Source: Streptomyces sp. WAC06614 (GTDB lineage: Bacteria > Actinomycetota > Actinomycetes > Streptomycetales > Streptomycetaceae). Taken from it: a stretch of 43,749 nucleotides of DNA. The translations under genes were made by a program, and so were the position numbers. Location of the stretch: positions 1 through 43,749 of the forward strand of contig NZ_RPRY01000022.1 of NCBI RefSeq assembly GCF_003949795.1. Reading direction: 5' to 3'. The notes under the pieces are model-generated. The model was not told the origin of the DNA. It saw only the letters and a list, made by a program, of their open reading frames with translations, and searched no databases. Numbering within the stretch: the stretch's first letter is position 1; every line of letters starts with the position of its first letter. Positions 1-8,500 of this stretch are shown here, piece by piece.

Positions 1-48
1 CTCCTGGGGGGTGGCCTGGCTGCGCTCGGGGGGCTGGGTCGTCTCCAT
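1..48 (-). CDS. N-terminus of an unidentified protein, cut by the window edge
   Basis: An ATG on the minus strand at 48 opens a frame that runs off the window after 16 codons (METTQPPERSQATPQE). The fragment is hydrophilic and rich in Pro, Gln and Glu, like the disordered start of many Streptomyces membrane or regulatory proteins. It is divergent from the sphingomyelinase gene, with about 158 bp between the two starts, which is normal for a shared promoter region. No strong ribosome binding site precedes it. The fragment is too short to identify, so its reality rests only on the open frame and the layout. Confidence 0.4.
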   Translation of the reverse strand, partial: METTQPPERSQATPQE

Positions 49-135
49 GGTCCCAGTATGCGAGGAACGTGCGCGGCGCCGGAGGGGAGGGGGCCCCGGG
101 CGTCCGCACTCCCGTCAGAAAGTCGTGTCACGGGT

Positions 136-151
136 GTTACCCAGAAGTAAC
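136..151. promoter_or_regulatory. Inverted repeat GTTAC-N6-GTAAC upstream of the sphingomyelinase gene
   Basis: GTTAC (136-140) and GTAAC (147-151) are perfect inverted arms. They are also 11 bp apart start to start, the period of direct-repeat units in Streptomyces PhoP boxes. The site lies 56 bp before the ATG. The PHO consensus (GTTCACC) is only partly matched, so phosphate control is a guess suggested by the phospholipase downstream. Confidence 0.25.
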
Positions 152-206
152 TGCGGCTGCTTGTATGGCGCCGTCGATCTCACCCCCCAAGGTCACAGGA
201 GACCCC

Positions 207-1196
207 ATGCCGATCTCCAGCGTGCGCACCAAGGCCGCCGCCGCGGCCGTCGCGTCCGCGGTCACCGCCGCCCTGGTCGCCACCGCCACCCCGGCCGCGG
301 CCGACGGGACCGCCGCCCCGGCCGCGCCGCGCGTGAGCGTCCTGACGTACAACGTGTTCCTGATGAGCAAGAACCTGTACCCGAACTGGGGCCAGGACCA
401 CCGCGCCGCGGAGATCCCGAAGACCTCGTTCTTCCAGGGCCACGACGTCGTGGTGCTCCAGGAGGCCTTCGACAACGGCGCCTCCGACGCGCTGAAGGCG
501 AACGCGGCCTCCCGGTACCCGTACCAGACCCCGGTGGTGGGCCGCAGCAGGAGCGGCTGGGACGCCACCGGCGGCTCGTACTCCTCGACCACGCCCGAGG
601 ACGGCGGTGTCACGATCCTCAGCAAGTGGCCGATCGTGCACAAGGAGCAGTGGATCTACAAGGACGCCTGCGGCGCCGACTGGTGGTCCAACAAGGGCTT
701 CGCGTACGTCGTGCTGGACGTGAACGGCGCCAAGGTGCACGTGGTCGGCACGCACGCCCAGTCCACCGACCCGGGCTGCGGCGCGGGCGAGGCTGCACAG
801 ATGCGGGCGCGGCAGTTCCGCACCATCGACGCCTTCCTGGACGGCAAGAACATACCGGCGGACGAGCAGGTGCTCGTGGCCGGTGACATGAACGTGGACT
901 CCCGCACGCCCGAGTACGCCGCCATGCTCTCCGACGCCGGCCTGGTCGGCGCCGACAGCCGCACCGGCCACCCGTACTCGTTCGACACGGCGCTGAACTC
1001 CGTCGCGAACTACCGCTACCCGACGGACCCGCGCGAGGACCTCGACTACGTCCTGCACCGCGCCGGCCACGCCCGTCCGGCCGGCTGGAACAACAACGTG
1101 GTCAAGGAGCAGAGCGCTCCCTGGACGGTGAGCAGCTGGGGCAAGAGCTACACCTACACCAACCTCTCCGACCACTACCCGGTCACCGGCTCCTGA
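207..1196 (+). CDS. Secreted sphingomyelinase C (endonuclease/exonuclease/phosphatase fold)
   Basis: A 329-aa secreted phosphodiesterase of the bacterial neutral sphingomyelinase family, which hydrolyses sphingomyelin to ceramide and phosphocholine. Residues 1-32 form a signal peptide: Arg and Lys near the start, an Ala/Val core, and an Ala-x-Ala site before Asp33. The mature protein shows the DNase I-like fold motifs: LTYNVF (N49), VVVLQEAFDN with the metal ligand E86, a GTHAQ segment, VAGDMNVD, and the C-terminal NLSDHYPV with the catalytic Asp-His pair. The ATG at 207 is chosen because AGGAG lies just before it and the signal peptide begins there; the open frame extends upstream to 69, but that part looks non-coding. 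A strong hairpin follows the stop. The substrate could also be another phospholipid, since family members differ in headgroup choice. Confidence 0.9.
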   Translation: MPISSVRTKAAAAAVASAVTAALVATATPAAADGTAAPAAPRVSVLTYNVFLMSKNLYPNWGQDHRAAEIPKTSFFQGHDVVVLQEAFDNGASDALKANAASRYPYQTPVVGRSRSGWDATGGSYSSTTPEDGGVTILSKWPIVHKEQWIYKDACGADWWSNKGFAYVVLDVNGAKVHVVGTHAQSTDPGCGAGEAAQMRARQFRTIDAFLDGKNIPADEQVLVAGDMNVDSRTPEYAAMLSDAGLVGADSRTGHPYSFDTALNSVANYRYPTDPREDLDYVLHRAGHARPAGWNNNVVKEQSAPWTVSSWGKSYTYTNLSDHYPVTGS

Positions 1197-1214
1197 CCCG
1201 CCGCCGCGCCCGCC

Positions 1215-1253
1215 CGGGCGGCCGTCCCCCGCGCCCCGGGGGACGGCCGCCCG
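1215..1253. terminator. Bidirectional hairpin terminator, 16-bp perfect stem
   Basis: Arms 1215-1230 and 1238-1253 are perfectly complementary over 16 bp with a 7-nt loop. It sits between the convergent ends of the sphingomyelinase gene and the DUF6193-like gene. There is no U tract, as is usual in this group. Confidence 0.8.
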
Positions 1254-1258
1254 CGGGC

Positions 1259-1618
1259 TCAGGGGGCGGGCAGCGTGGTGACGAGCAGGGCGAAGGCCTC
1301 GTCCAGGGTGTCGACCTCGGCGAGGGTGGTGGGGGCCTCCAGCGGCCCGCGGACGCGGTAGCGGCCGTCGGGGGTCTTGTGGACCTCACCGCCGACGCGC
1401 CGGGCCGCGAAGCCGGTCCCCCGGTTGAAGAACATCACCCCGTGGCTGACCCCGGGGCACAGCTCCCGCAGCCGCGGCTGCGCGTACGCGGCCCGCACCA
1501 CGGCCGGATCCACCAGTTCGCCGCCCTCTTCGAGGAAGTACCGCCACGTGGCGGCGACGACCTCGGCCTCGCCCTCGTCCTGCGCACCGGCCTTCCCGGC
1601 ACCGTTCTCGCTCGTCAT
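1259..1618 (-). CDS. DUF6193-like protein, candidate immunity protein for the Rhs toxin
   Basis: A 119-aa acidic, soluble protein with no signal peptide or membrane segment. The middle and C-terminal parts (AQPRLRELCPGVSHGVMFFNRGTGF, then a DGRYRVRGP strand and a final EAFALLV helix) resemble the C-terminal part of DUF6193 proteins of Streptomyces, whose function is unknown. The start is the ATG at 1618 with AAGGA before it. It begins 9 bp after the stop of the large Rhs gene and on the same strand, which is the classic position of an immunity gene for a polymorphic toxin. The inferred role is to bind and block the Rhs C-terminal toxin inside the producing cell. The family match is from memory of the motif pattern and the immunity role is inference. 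Confidence 0.75.
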   Translation of the reverse strand: MTSENGAGKAGAQDEGEAEVVAATWRYFLEEGGELVDPAVVRAAYAQPRLRELCPGVSHGVMFFNRGTGFAARRVGGEVHKTPDGRYRVRGPLEAPTTLAEVDTLDEAFALLVTTLPAP

Positions 1619-1627
1619 CCGACGTCC

Positions 1628-4600
1628 TTACTTCTTGTGCTTCGGCAGCTTCGACAGGTCCGGCTGGATCTCCGGGATGTCGGGCTTGGGGACCTCGACC
1701 TTGGTGAAGCCCCCCTTGCCGTCCTGGGTGTACCAGTCGATGGACTCCCACGAACGCCCGGGGCGCTCGTCCTCGGGGTCCCCCCACGCGGCGGCCCCGT
1801 CGTAGTTCCGCACGGCGGAGGCCACCAGGCTCATCTCCCAGGCGGTGCCCGCGGAGCCCGCGGGCGGGTAGTTGTCCCGGTGGAGCATATTGTGCGGCGC
1901 CCCGTGCCGCGCCGCCGCCTGGAAGGCCTCCGTGATGCCCTCGGGCGTGTTCCAGTTGGCCCGGTCACCGTTGTGGTTGGGCATGCCGTCCAGGGTGATC
2001 GACAGACGGCTGCGGTCACCGACGGCGGAGGCCACGTTGGTCATCCACGCGGGCGGCTCGCCCTCGGCGTACTGGGCGCCGTTGTACGTGTGCGCCCCGG
2101 GGTGCTGGGGCCGTGAGGGGTCGTGGTCGGGGTCGTTGGGGTCGTTGCGCAGCCACCGGGCCAGCGAGTTCGACGGCCCGTTGGGCGGGGGCTGGTTGGG
2201 GCCGAGCACCACGTGGTGCTCGTGCTCCCGCGCCCGGCGGACCGGGCACATCTCCAGGCCCAGGGGGTCCGTCCACGTGGTGGGGTTGTCCACGTACGTG
2301 GTGGGGTTCGAGGCCGGGGACAGGCCCAGGGGGTCCGGGGAGGCGTAGCGGCCCGTGGTGGGGTCGTAGTGGCGGTGGCGGTTGTAGTGGAGGCCCGACT
2401 CCGGGTCGAAGTACTGGCCCGGGAAGCGCAGGGGGGTGTAGGCGGTCGCGTCGCGGTTCCAGGAGGTCGTGCCCCACAGCGTGGCGCGGGTCCGCCAGGC
2501 CACCTCGCCCTGCTCGTCGACCAGTTCGCGCGGGGTGCCGACGAGGTCGGTGACGACCGCGAAGAACCGCCGGTCGACCTCGGCGTCGTCCAGCAGCCGG
2601 CGTTCCAGCTGGGTGACGGGGGCGGCGCCGTCGTGGTCCCAGGTCAGCGCGACCGCCTCGGGGCTGCCGGGGGCCCGGGTGACCTGCTCGACCAGGAGGT
2701 CGCCGTCCCAGGTGAACAGCACCTCCTCGGCCACGGTGACGGCGCCGCCGTCCTCCCCCGGCGCCAGGCGCTGCTTGGCGGTGCGGCGCCCGAGGGCGTC
2801 GTAGAGGTAGCGCCAGCGGGTGCCGTCCGGGGTGACGACGCCGACCAGGCGGTCCTCGGCGTCCCAGGTGTAGTGCCAGCTCTCCGGCTTGCGCGACAGC
2901 CGCGTCCGCTGCCGCAGGACCACCCGGCCCTGGCCGTCGTACGCGTAGCGGACGCGGCCCGCCCGGGTGAGGCGGGTGCCCTCGTAGGTGCGGGCACCGT
3001 GCGCCGCGTCCTCGCCGGGCCAGGACGCCTCGGCCTGGTTGCCGGCCCCGTCGTAGGCGTAGCGCTCGGTCCAGTCCGGGCCGCGGACCCCGGTGACCCG
3101 GCCGGCGGGCGTCAGGTCCAGCTCGCGCGGGCCCGTCAGCAGGTCCTCGACGGCGGTGAGGTGGCCGTCCGGGCGGTAGCGGTAGGCGCGGTGCTGGACC
3201 TGCCGTCCCTGCGCGCCGTGGACGGACTGGGCGGTCAGCCGGCCGAGGTCGTCGTAGACGTGGTCGATCGTCAGGTGGGCGCCGAAGCGGCGGGTGGTCT
3301 CGCGGCCGGAGGAGTCGAACGCGAACGTGACCGGGTGGCCCGAGGAGTCCAGCCGGGCCCCACCGTCGCCGGGGAAGCTCCACCGGCTCAGCGCGCCGGT
3401 CGGCGTGGTCCGGTGGGTGCGGCGGCCCGCCACGTCGTAGGTGTGGGTGAGCTCCCGCCCGTCGACCGTCTCGCTGAGGACGCGGCCCGAGCCGTCCCGG
3501 ACGTAGCGCAGCTCCGCGCCGGGCCCGGTCGCGGCGCAGAGGTGGCCGGCGGCGTCGTAGCCGAAGCGGGTGACCGCCCCGTCGACGTCCTTGGCCACGA
3601 CGCGGCCGGCGGTGTCGCGGGTGAAGCGGACGGTCTGGCCGGCGCCGTTGGTGCGGGAGGCGAGCTGCCCGGCCGCGTCGTACGCGTAAGCGAGGGTACG
3701 GCCGTCGAAGTCGGTCTCGGCGACCTTGCGGCCGGCCGCGTCGTAGGTGTAACTCCAGGTCTGGCCTCGGTCGTTGGTGACCGTGGTCAGGCGCAGTTCG
3801 GTGTCGTAGCCGAAGGAGAGGCGGGCGCCGTCGGGTGCGGTGCGGGAGGCGACCAGGTCGAAGTGGGTGTAGGTGAAGCGGGTCTCGCCGCCGACCGCGT
3901 CGGTGTGGGAGAGGCAGTTGCCCTCGCCGTCGTAGGTCCAGCTCTCCTGGGAGCCGTCGGGGGCCGTGCGGCGGGCGAGTTTGCCCTCGACGGTCCATTC
4001 CAGGCGGGTGGTGGCACCGGTGGGGTCGGTGATCTCCACCTGGCGGCCGAAGGCGTCCCGCCGGATCCGGGTGAGGCCGCCGAGGCGGCCGCGGAGGGTG
4101 ACCGGCAGGCCGGCGGCGTCGTGACGGATGCGTTCCAGCGGGCCGAGGTCGTCGTCGACGGCGACGAGATGGCCGGAGCCGTCGTACGCGGAGCGGACCG
4201 TGGTGCCGTTCGGCCGGGTGAACAGGGTGGGGTTGCCTCGCTCGTCGTACTCCTGGCGGGAGGTCGCCCCGTCGGGAGTGGTGACGGTGACGAGCCGGTG
4301 CCGCTCGTCGTACGTGGCCGTGCCGGCGGTCCCGTCGGGGTGGTCGGTGCGGACGAGGTCGCCGCGGTCGTCGTAGGTCCAGGTGGTGGTCCGGCCGAGC
4401 GGGTCGGTCCGGGCCAGGAGCCGGTCGTAGCGGTCCCACACCTGCCGCACGGTGTGGCCGAGGGGGTCGGTCTCGGCGACGACCTGGAGGGCCTCGTTGT
4501 AGTGGAACAGCGTGGTGGCGCCGGTGGAGTCGGTGTAGCGGGTGGTCCGGGCGGCCGTGTCGTAGACGAAGGCCGAGGAGAGGAACCCGTCGGGGCCGAT

Positions 4601-6517
4601 GGTGCGGATCACGCGGCCGGCGCTGTCGTAGACGTAGCGGTAGGTGGAGTCGTTGCGGTCGGTCCAGGAGGTGATGCGGCCCGCCGCGTCGTAGGTGAAC
4701 CGCTGGGGCACCCCGGAGGAGTCGGTGACGGCGGACAGCGATCCCTCGTCGTCGTAGCCGTAGGTGCGGACGGTGACGGGGCCCTGCGGGGTGCGCACGG
4801 ACAGGGCGGCGATCCGGCCGCGGCCGGTGGTGAGCTGGACGGTGTACCCGCCGCCGTGGGTGACGGAGGTCGGGGCTCCGTCGGGCGTGCGGGCGAAGGA
4901 GAGGTGGTTCCCGTTGCGGTCCTCGATGCCGGTCAGCCAGTACGCCGTCGAGGCGCGGTACGGGCTGCCGGTGAAGGTGCGGGTCAGGCCACTGCGGGGG
5001 TCGGTGACCGCGTAGGTGGTCTCGTCGTCGTACTGCCCCTCGTGCGTCAGGGCCAGCCGCGGCCCTTCGAGCGGCAGGACGGGGTCCCCGCCGGGCACCG
5101 GCAGGCGGGGGTAGACGAGCAGGGAGCCGTCCTCGCGGGCCCAGACGGCGCCGGCGCCCACGGGGTCGAGCTCGATCCGCTCGTCCAGGGTGGAGGCCCA
5201 GCTCCGGCCGAACCACTGCCCGTAGCGGTAGGCGGCCAGGTGGGTGCGGGTGAGGACCAGGGGCAGGGCGCCGGGGAGGGTGAGGTCGGTCTGCGGCAGG
5301 AGCATCTCGCCGGTGACCACGTCCACCGGGTCGGTCGCGCAGCGGGTCTGCTCCGCCGGGATGCTGTTGCGCCGCGCCTCGTCCTTGGCGCCGTGCAGGG
5401 GGTCCGGCTTGCCCCGGTGGTCGGCGTCCGGCTTGCGGTGGTCGGCGCCGGGGCCGTTCCCGCCCCCGCCGCCCCTGCCGTCGCCGTTCTTGGCCCGGGC
5501 CTTGGCGAGGCGGGCGGCGAGGTCGTCGTCGTTGTTCTTGTGGTCCGTGGAGATCTGCTTGACGGCCTTGGGGAGGGTCTTGCCGACGTGGTCGCCGACC
5601 TGCTTGGTCGCCTTCACCAGGGCGGCCACGGCCTTGTCGGCCACCGGGTCGATGGCCTGGGCTATGGAGTCCCGGCCCCGGGTGCGGCCGTGGGCGGTCT
5701 TGGCCTTGTGCAGCTTCGAGGTGGTCTTGCCGTGGATGTTGGTGCTGACGCCGGAGAGCTTGGTGTGGGCCCGGTCGTGCTCGTCGTGGTCGATGAACAG
5801 GTCCGACAGGCCCGAGCCGCCTCCGCCGCCGCTGCCGCCGGCGGAGGCCAGCTTCAGGGACTCCTTGCCGGACTGGACCCCGTCGTGGAAGCCGTCCTTG
5901 CCGGCCTGCTTGGTCTGGCCGAGGTCGACGCCGTCCTGCAGGCCGATCGCCATCGACCCGAGCTGCACGACCAGGTCGGTGGCCATCCCCTCCAGGGCGG
6001 CGACGGCCGGCTCCGTCATCGCCGAGACGATGTGGGCGACGGCCTCCTCCGCCGCCTCGGTCAGCAGCTTCAGCAGCTGCTTCTTCGTGAAGGCGATCGC
6101 GCCCGCGCCGAGCAGCGCGGACAGTCCGCCGGTGACCGGGATCAGGGACAGTGCCAGCCCGGTCTGGCCCGCCAGGATGCCGAGCTCGACGACGGCCTTG
6201 CCCTTCATGACCTCGATCGCTCCGGCGGCCATGTCCAGCGCCCCCGCGATCGTCCGCGCCGCGGACACGATGTCCTTGAGGTGCTTGCCCTTGACGGTGT
6301 TCCAGTGCTCGCTGAGGGCCTTGATCGACTCCCCTTCGCCGGAGGACAGCAGCCGCTCGAAATGGTTGTTGGCGAGCTGCCCGTCGTCCTCCAGGTCGTC
6401 GGCGAACTCCCGTAGGGCGTCCGCCATCTCCCGGTAGGCGTCCTCGTCGACGTTCGGCCAGTTCACCCCGACCAGATCCAGCAGAGTGTCGGCCCAGTCC
6501 GGCACCGTGACAGCCAC
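1628..6517 (-). CDS. Rhs/YD-repeat polymorphic toxin with WXG100-like N-terminus and Ntox27-like C-terminus
   Basis: A 1629-aa contact-dependent toxin-type protein. Residues 1-110 are a helical domain resembling the WXG100/LXG-type leaders of substrates for type VII-like secretion. A hydrophobic stretch follows (about 111-141), then a Gly- and Lys-rich linker. A DUF6531-type domain begins near 392 (DPVDVVTGEM). Many YD repeats (YDAAGR-like) fill about 560-1330 and would build the Rhs shell. The Rhs core motif, ending in DPLGL, lies at about 1360-1420 and is the usual self-cleavage region. The variable tip, residues 1422-1629 (bases 1628-2254), has HHVVLG, SITLDG, TAWEM and WESIDWY segments like polymorphic toxin type 27 (Ntox27), a putative RNase family. 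The start is GTG at 6517, behind a GGGGG tract; an ATG 10 bases upstream is out of frame. A putative immunity gene follows at once. Confidence 0.9.
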   Translation of the reverse strand: MAVTVPDWADTLLDLVGVNWPNVDEDAYREMADALREFADDLEDDGQLANNHFERLLSSGEGESIKALSEHWNTVKGKHLKDIVSAARTIAGALDMAAGAIEVMKGKAVVELGILAGQTGLALSLIPVTGGLSALLGAGAIAFTKKQLLKLLTEAAEEAVAHIVSAMTEPAVAALEGMATDLVVQLGSMAIGLQDGVDLGQTKQAGKDGFHDGVQSGKESLKLASAGGSGGGGGSGLSDLFIDHDEHDRAHTKLSGVSTNIHGKTTSKLHKAKTAHGRTRGRDSIAQAIDPVADKAVAALVKATKQVGDHVGKTLPKAVKQISTDHKNNDDDLAARLAKARAKNGDGRGGGGGNGPGADHRKPDADHRGKPDPLHGAKDEARRNSIPAEQTRCATDPVDVVTGEMLLPQTDLTLPGALPLVLTRTHLAAYRYGQWFGRSWASTLDERIELDPVGAGAVWAREDGSLLVYPRLPVPGGDPVLPLEGPRLALTHEGQYDDETTYAVTDPRSGLTRTFTGSPYRASTAYWLTGIEDRNGNHLSFARTPDGAPTSVTHGGGYTVQLTTGRGRIAALSVRTPQGPVTVRTYGYDDEGSLSAVTDSSGVPQRFTYDAAGRITSWTDRNDSTYRYVYDSAGRVIRTIGPDGFLSSAFVYDTAARTTRYTDSTGATTLFHYNEALQVVAETDPLGHTVRQVWDRYDRLLARTDPLGRTTTWTYDDRGDLVRTDHPDGTAGTATYDERHRLVTVTTPDGATSRQEYDERGNPTLFTRPNGTTVRSAYDGSGHLVAVDDDLGPLERIRHDAAGLPVTLRGRLGGLTRIRRDAFGRQVEITDPTGATTRLEWTVEGKLARRTAPDGSQESWTYDGEGNCLSHTDAVGGETRFTYTHFDLVASRTAPDGARLSFGYDTELRLTTVTNDRGQTWSYTYDAAGRKVAETDFDGRTLAYAYDAAGQLASRTNGAGQTVRFTRDTAGRVVAKDVDGAVTRFGYDAAGHLCAATGPGAELRYVRDGSGRVLSETVDGRELTHTYDVAGRRTHRTTPTGALSRWSFPGDGGARLDSSGHPVTFAFDSSGRETTRRFGAHLTIDHVYDDLGRLTAQSVHGAQGRQVQHRAYRYRPDGHLTAVEDLLTGPRELDLTPAGRVTGVRGPDWTERYAYDGAGNQAEASWPGEDAAHGARTYEGTRLTRAGRVRYAYDGQGRVVLRQRTRLSRKPESWHYTWDAEDRLVGVVTPDGTRWRYLYDALGRRTAKQRLAPGEDGGAVTVAEEVLFTWDGDLLVEQVTRAPGSPEAVALTWDHDGAAPVTQLERRLLDDAEVDRRFFAVVTDLVGTPRELVDEQGEVAWRTRATLWGTTSWNRDATAYTPLRFPGQYFDPESGLHYNRHRHYDPTTGRYASPDPLGLSPASNPTTYVDNPTTWTDPLGLEMCPVRRAREHEHHVVLGPNQPPPNGPSNSLARWLRNDPNDPDHDPSRPQHPGAHTYNGAQYAEGEPPAWMTNVASAVGDRSRLSITLDGMPNHNGDRANWNTPEGITEAFQAAARHGAPHNMLHRDNYPPAGSAGTAWEMSLVASAVRNYDGAAAWGDPEDERPGRSWESIDWYTQDGKGGFTKVEVPKPDIPEIQPDLSKLPKHKK

Positions 6518-6544
6518 GCGGTTCCATCCCCCTTGATCAGTTCC

Positions 6545-6568
6545 GTTCGATCACTCGAACAGTACTGT
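6545..6568. promoter_or_regulatory. Stacked palindromes and -10-like site before the Rhs gene
   Basis: GTTCGA-TCAC-TCGAAC (6545-6560) has perfect 6-bp arms. It overlaps a second perfect palindrome, ACAGTACTGT (6559-6568). On the minus strand the second contains TACTGT (6559-6564), a TANNNT -10 box about 42 bp before the Rhs start. I see no good -35 hexamer. The orientation is opposite to a LexA box. A repressor or activator site is inferred. Confidence 0.45.
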
Positions 6569-6587
6569 CATGGAAGGATGTTCCCGC

Positions 6588-8414
6588 TCACCCCTCCTCG
6601 TAGAGCGCGTCCAGCACCTCGGCGTACCGGGCCCGGACCACGCGGCGGCGGAGTTTGAGGGACGGGGTCAACTCCCCCGTCTCCGGGCCCCACTCCTCCG
6701 TCAGGAGGCGGTAGCGCTTGATCTGTTCGGTGCGGTTGAGGCGGGCGTTGGCGCTCGCCACCGCCCGGTCCAGCTCCTCCCGGACCGCGGGATGGGCGGC
6801 CAGGGCGGTGAGGGAGGGCGCCTCGATGCCCCTCGACGCGGCCCAGACCGGGGCCAGTTCGGGGTCCAGGACGAGCAGGGCCACCAGGTAGGAGCGGCCG
6901 TCGCCGTGGACCAGGGCCTGGCCGATCAGGGGGTGTTCCTTGACCGTGTTCTCCACCAGGGCCGGGGAGACGTTCTTGCCGTTCGAGGTGATGATGAGTT
7001 CCTTCTTGCGGTCGGTGAGCCAGAGGAACCCGTCCTCGTCGATCCGGCCCACGTCACCCGTCGGGAACCACCCCTCGGCGTCGCAGGCGCTCTCGACCGA
7101 GCCGTCGGGGCGCAGGTAGCCGCTGAACACCGTGGCACCGCGGGTGAGGATCTCCCCGTCCTCGGCGACGCGCAGCTCCAGCCCCTCGATGGGACGGCCC
7201 ACCGAGCCGAGCCGGAAGCCGTCCGGGCTGTTGACCGTGCACACGCCGGAGGTCTCGGTCAGCCCCCACGCGTCCATGATCGTGATGCCGAAGCCCGCCC
7301 AGAACCGCACCACGTCCAGCGGCATCGGCGCGGTGGCACTGGCCGTCCACACCAGGCGGTCCAGCCCGGCCAGGCCCAGCAGCGGGTCCAGCACCTCCTC
7401 CTTGGCCCGCGCGTACGCCGCGGCCAGCTCGGCGGGGACCTCCTCGCGGCGTTCGCGGTGCCCGGCCCGGGCCCGGGCGAGCTCGTTGGCCCGTTCCACG
7501 ACCCGGCGCTGCTCCTCGGGCAGCCGGGCCAGGACGGCCCGTACGGAGGCGGCGAGCTTCTCCCAGACCCGGGGCACGCCGAAGAACTGCACGGGATGCA
7601 GCTCGCGGACGGCCCCCGCCACCGCCGCCGGGTCGGCGCACAGCCGGACGTGCGCGGCGCGCAGCAGCGGCAGGTAGATGCCGAGGAGGCGCTCGGCGAT
7701 GTGCGCGAAGGGCAGGTAGCAGAGGTGCTCGGCGTGCTCGGGCAGGTCCACGCGGTGGTCGAGGCGGACGGCCTGGAGCAGGATGTTGCGGTGGCTGAGC
7801 CGGACCCCCTTGGGGTCGCCGGTGGTGCCCGAGGTGTAGACGACGGTGAGCGGGTCCTCGGGGCGGGCCTCCTGCCAGGCCTTCTCGAAGGCTTCGGAGC
7901 CGTACCGGCGGGCGCCGGTCGCGTACAGCGAGGCGTACGGGGTGTGCGGCCCGGCCTCGGCGGGCTCGGCGACCACCAGGCGGTCGAGGGCGGCGCTGGG
8001 GTCGTCGAGCAGCGGCTCCCAGCGCGGCAGCTCGCGGGCGCCCTCGACCAGGGCGATCCGGGCCCGGCTGTGCCGGGCGATGTGGGCGACCTGCTCGGGG
8101 GCGGAGGTGCCGTAGACGGTGACGGGGACGGCACCGAGGTGGACCAGGGCGAGGTCGGTGAGCCAGTGCTCGGGCCGGTTGCCCATCATGATCAGGACGT
8201 GGTCGCCGCGTCCGACGCCGAGGGCGGCGTAGCCGGCGGCGAGGACGGCGACCTTGCGGCGCACCTCGGACCAGCTCAGGGTGGTCCACCCGGCGTCCGG
8301 TGCGGTGCGCCACGACAGGGCGGGCAGGGCGCCGTGGTCGGTGGCGTTACGGGCGAGCAGGGCGGGGAGGGTGATCTCGTCGGGGCGTCCGGGCAGTAGC
8401 AGGTTCGTCGTCAT
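6588..8414 (-). CDS. fadD: Long-chain acyl-CoA synthetase (AMP-forming)
   Basis: A 608-aa adenylate-forming enzyme that activates fatty acids to acyl-CoA through an acyl-AMP intermediate. The P-loop-like motif YTSGTTGDPKG is at 193-203. The DAWGLTETSG motif of the adenylation site, the PTGDVG motif and the DRKKELIITSNGKNVSP hinge region follow in the expected order. The length fits the FACL/FadD15-type subfamily found in actinobacteria. The start is the ATG at 8414 with GGAG upstream. The gene is divergent from a MerR regulator across 86 bp that contain a palindromic operator candidate. It lies beside the beta-oxidation operon and probably feeds it. Chain length and branching preference cannot be read from the sequence. 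The symbol names the family, not a proven orthologue. Confidence 0.92.
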   Translation of the reverse strand: MTTNLLLPGRPDEITLPALLARNATDHGALPALSWRTAPDAGWTTLSWSEVRRKVAVLAAGYAALGVGRGDHVLIMMGNRPEHWLTDLALVHLGAVPVTVYGTSAPEQVAHIARHSRARIALVEGARELPRWEPLLDDPSAALDRLVVAEPAEAGPHTPYASLYATGARRYGSEAFEKAWQEARPEDPLTVVYTSGTTGDPKGVRLSHRNILLQAVRLDHRVDLPEHAEHLCYLPFAHIAERLLGIYLPLLRAAHVRLCADPAAVAGAVRELHPVQFFGVPRVWEKLAASVRAVLARLPEEQRRVVERANELARARAGHRERREEVPAELAAAYARAKEEVLDPLLGLAGLDRLVWTASATAPMPLDVVRFWAGFGITIMDAWGLTETSGVCTVNSPDGFRLGSVGRPIEGLELRVAEDGEILTRGATVFSGYLRPDGSVESACDAEGWFPTGDVGRIDEDGFLWLTDRKKELIITSNGKNVSPALVENTVKEHPLIGQALVHGDGRSYLVALLVLDPELAPVWAASRGIEAPSLTALAAHPAVREELDRAVASANARLNRTEQIKRYRLLTEEWGPETGELTPSLKLRRRVVRARYAEVLDALYEEG

Positions 8415-8430
8415 GGGCAGCTCCTGGCCG

Positions 8431-8465
8431 TTTCACATCATTGGTGCGACAGCAATACTGTTGAA
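8431..8465. promoter_or_regulatory. Imperfect palindrome between fadD and merR, likely operator
   Basis: TTTCACATCATTG (8431-8443) and CAATACTGTTGAA (8453-8465) are inverted arms matching at 9 of 13 positions around a 9-bp spacer, giving TTnnACAnnATTG-N9-CAATnnTGTnnAA. The site fills most of the gap between the divergent acyl-CoA synthetase and MerR genes. A MerR dimer site controlling both genes is the simplest reading. Confidence 0.5.
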
Positions 8466-8500
8466 CCCAAGCCGTGGATCGGAGAGCGAGGCGACAGACG

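Noticed and set aside
2123..6415. A 1430-residue open frame on the plus strand antisense to the Rhs gene
   Set aside because: Its product is a Gly/Val/Asp-rich low-complexity mirror of the Rhs codons with no start signal or domain. G+C-rich third positions keep such frames open.
6545..6560. LexA (SOS) box at GTTCGA-N4-TCGAAC
   Set aside because: The actinobacterial SOS box has the reverse arm order (CGAAC-N4-GTTCG).
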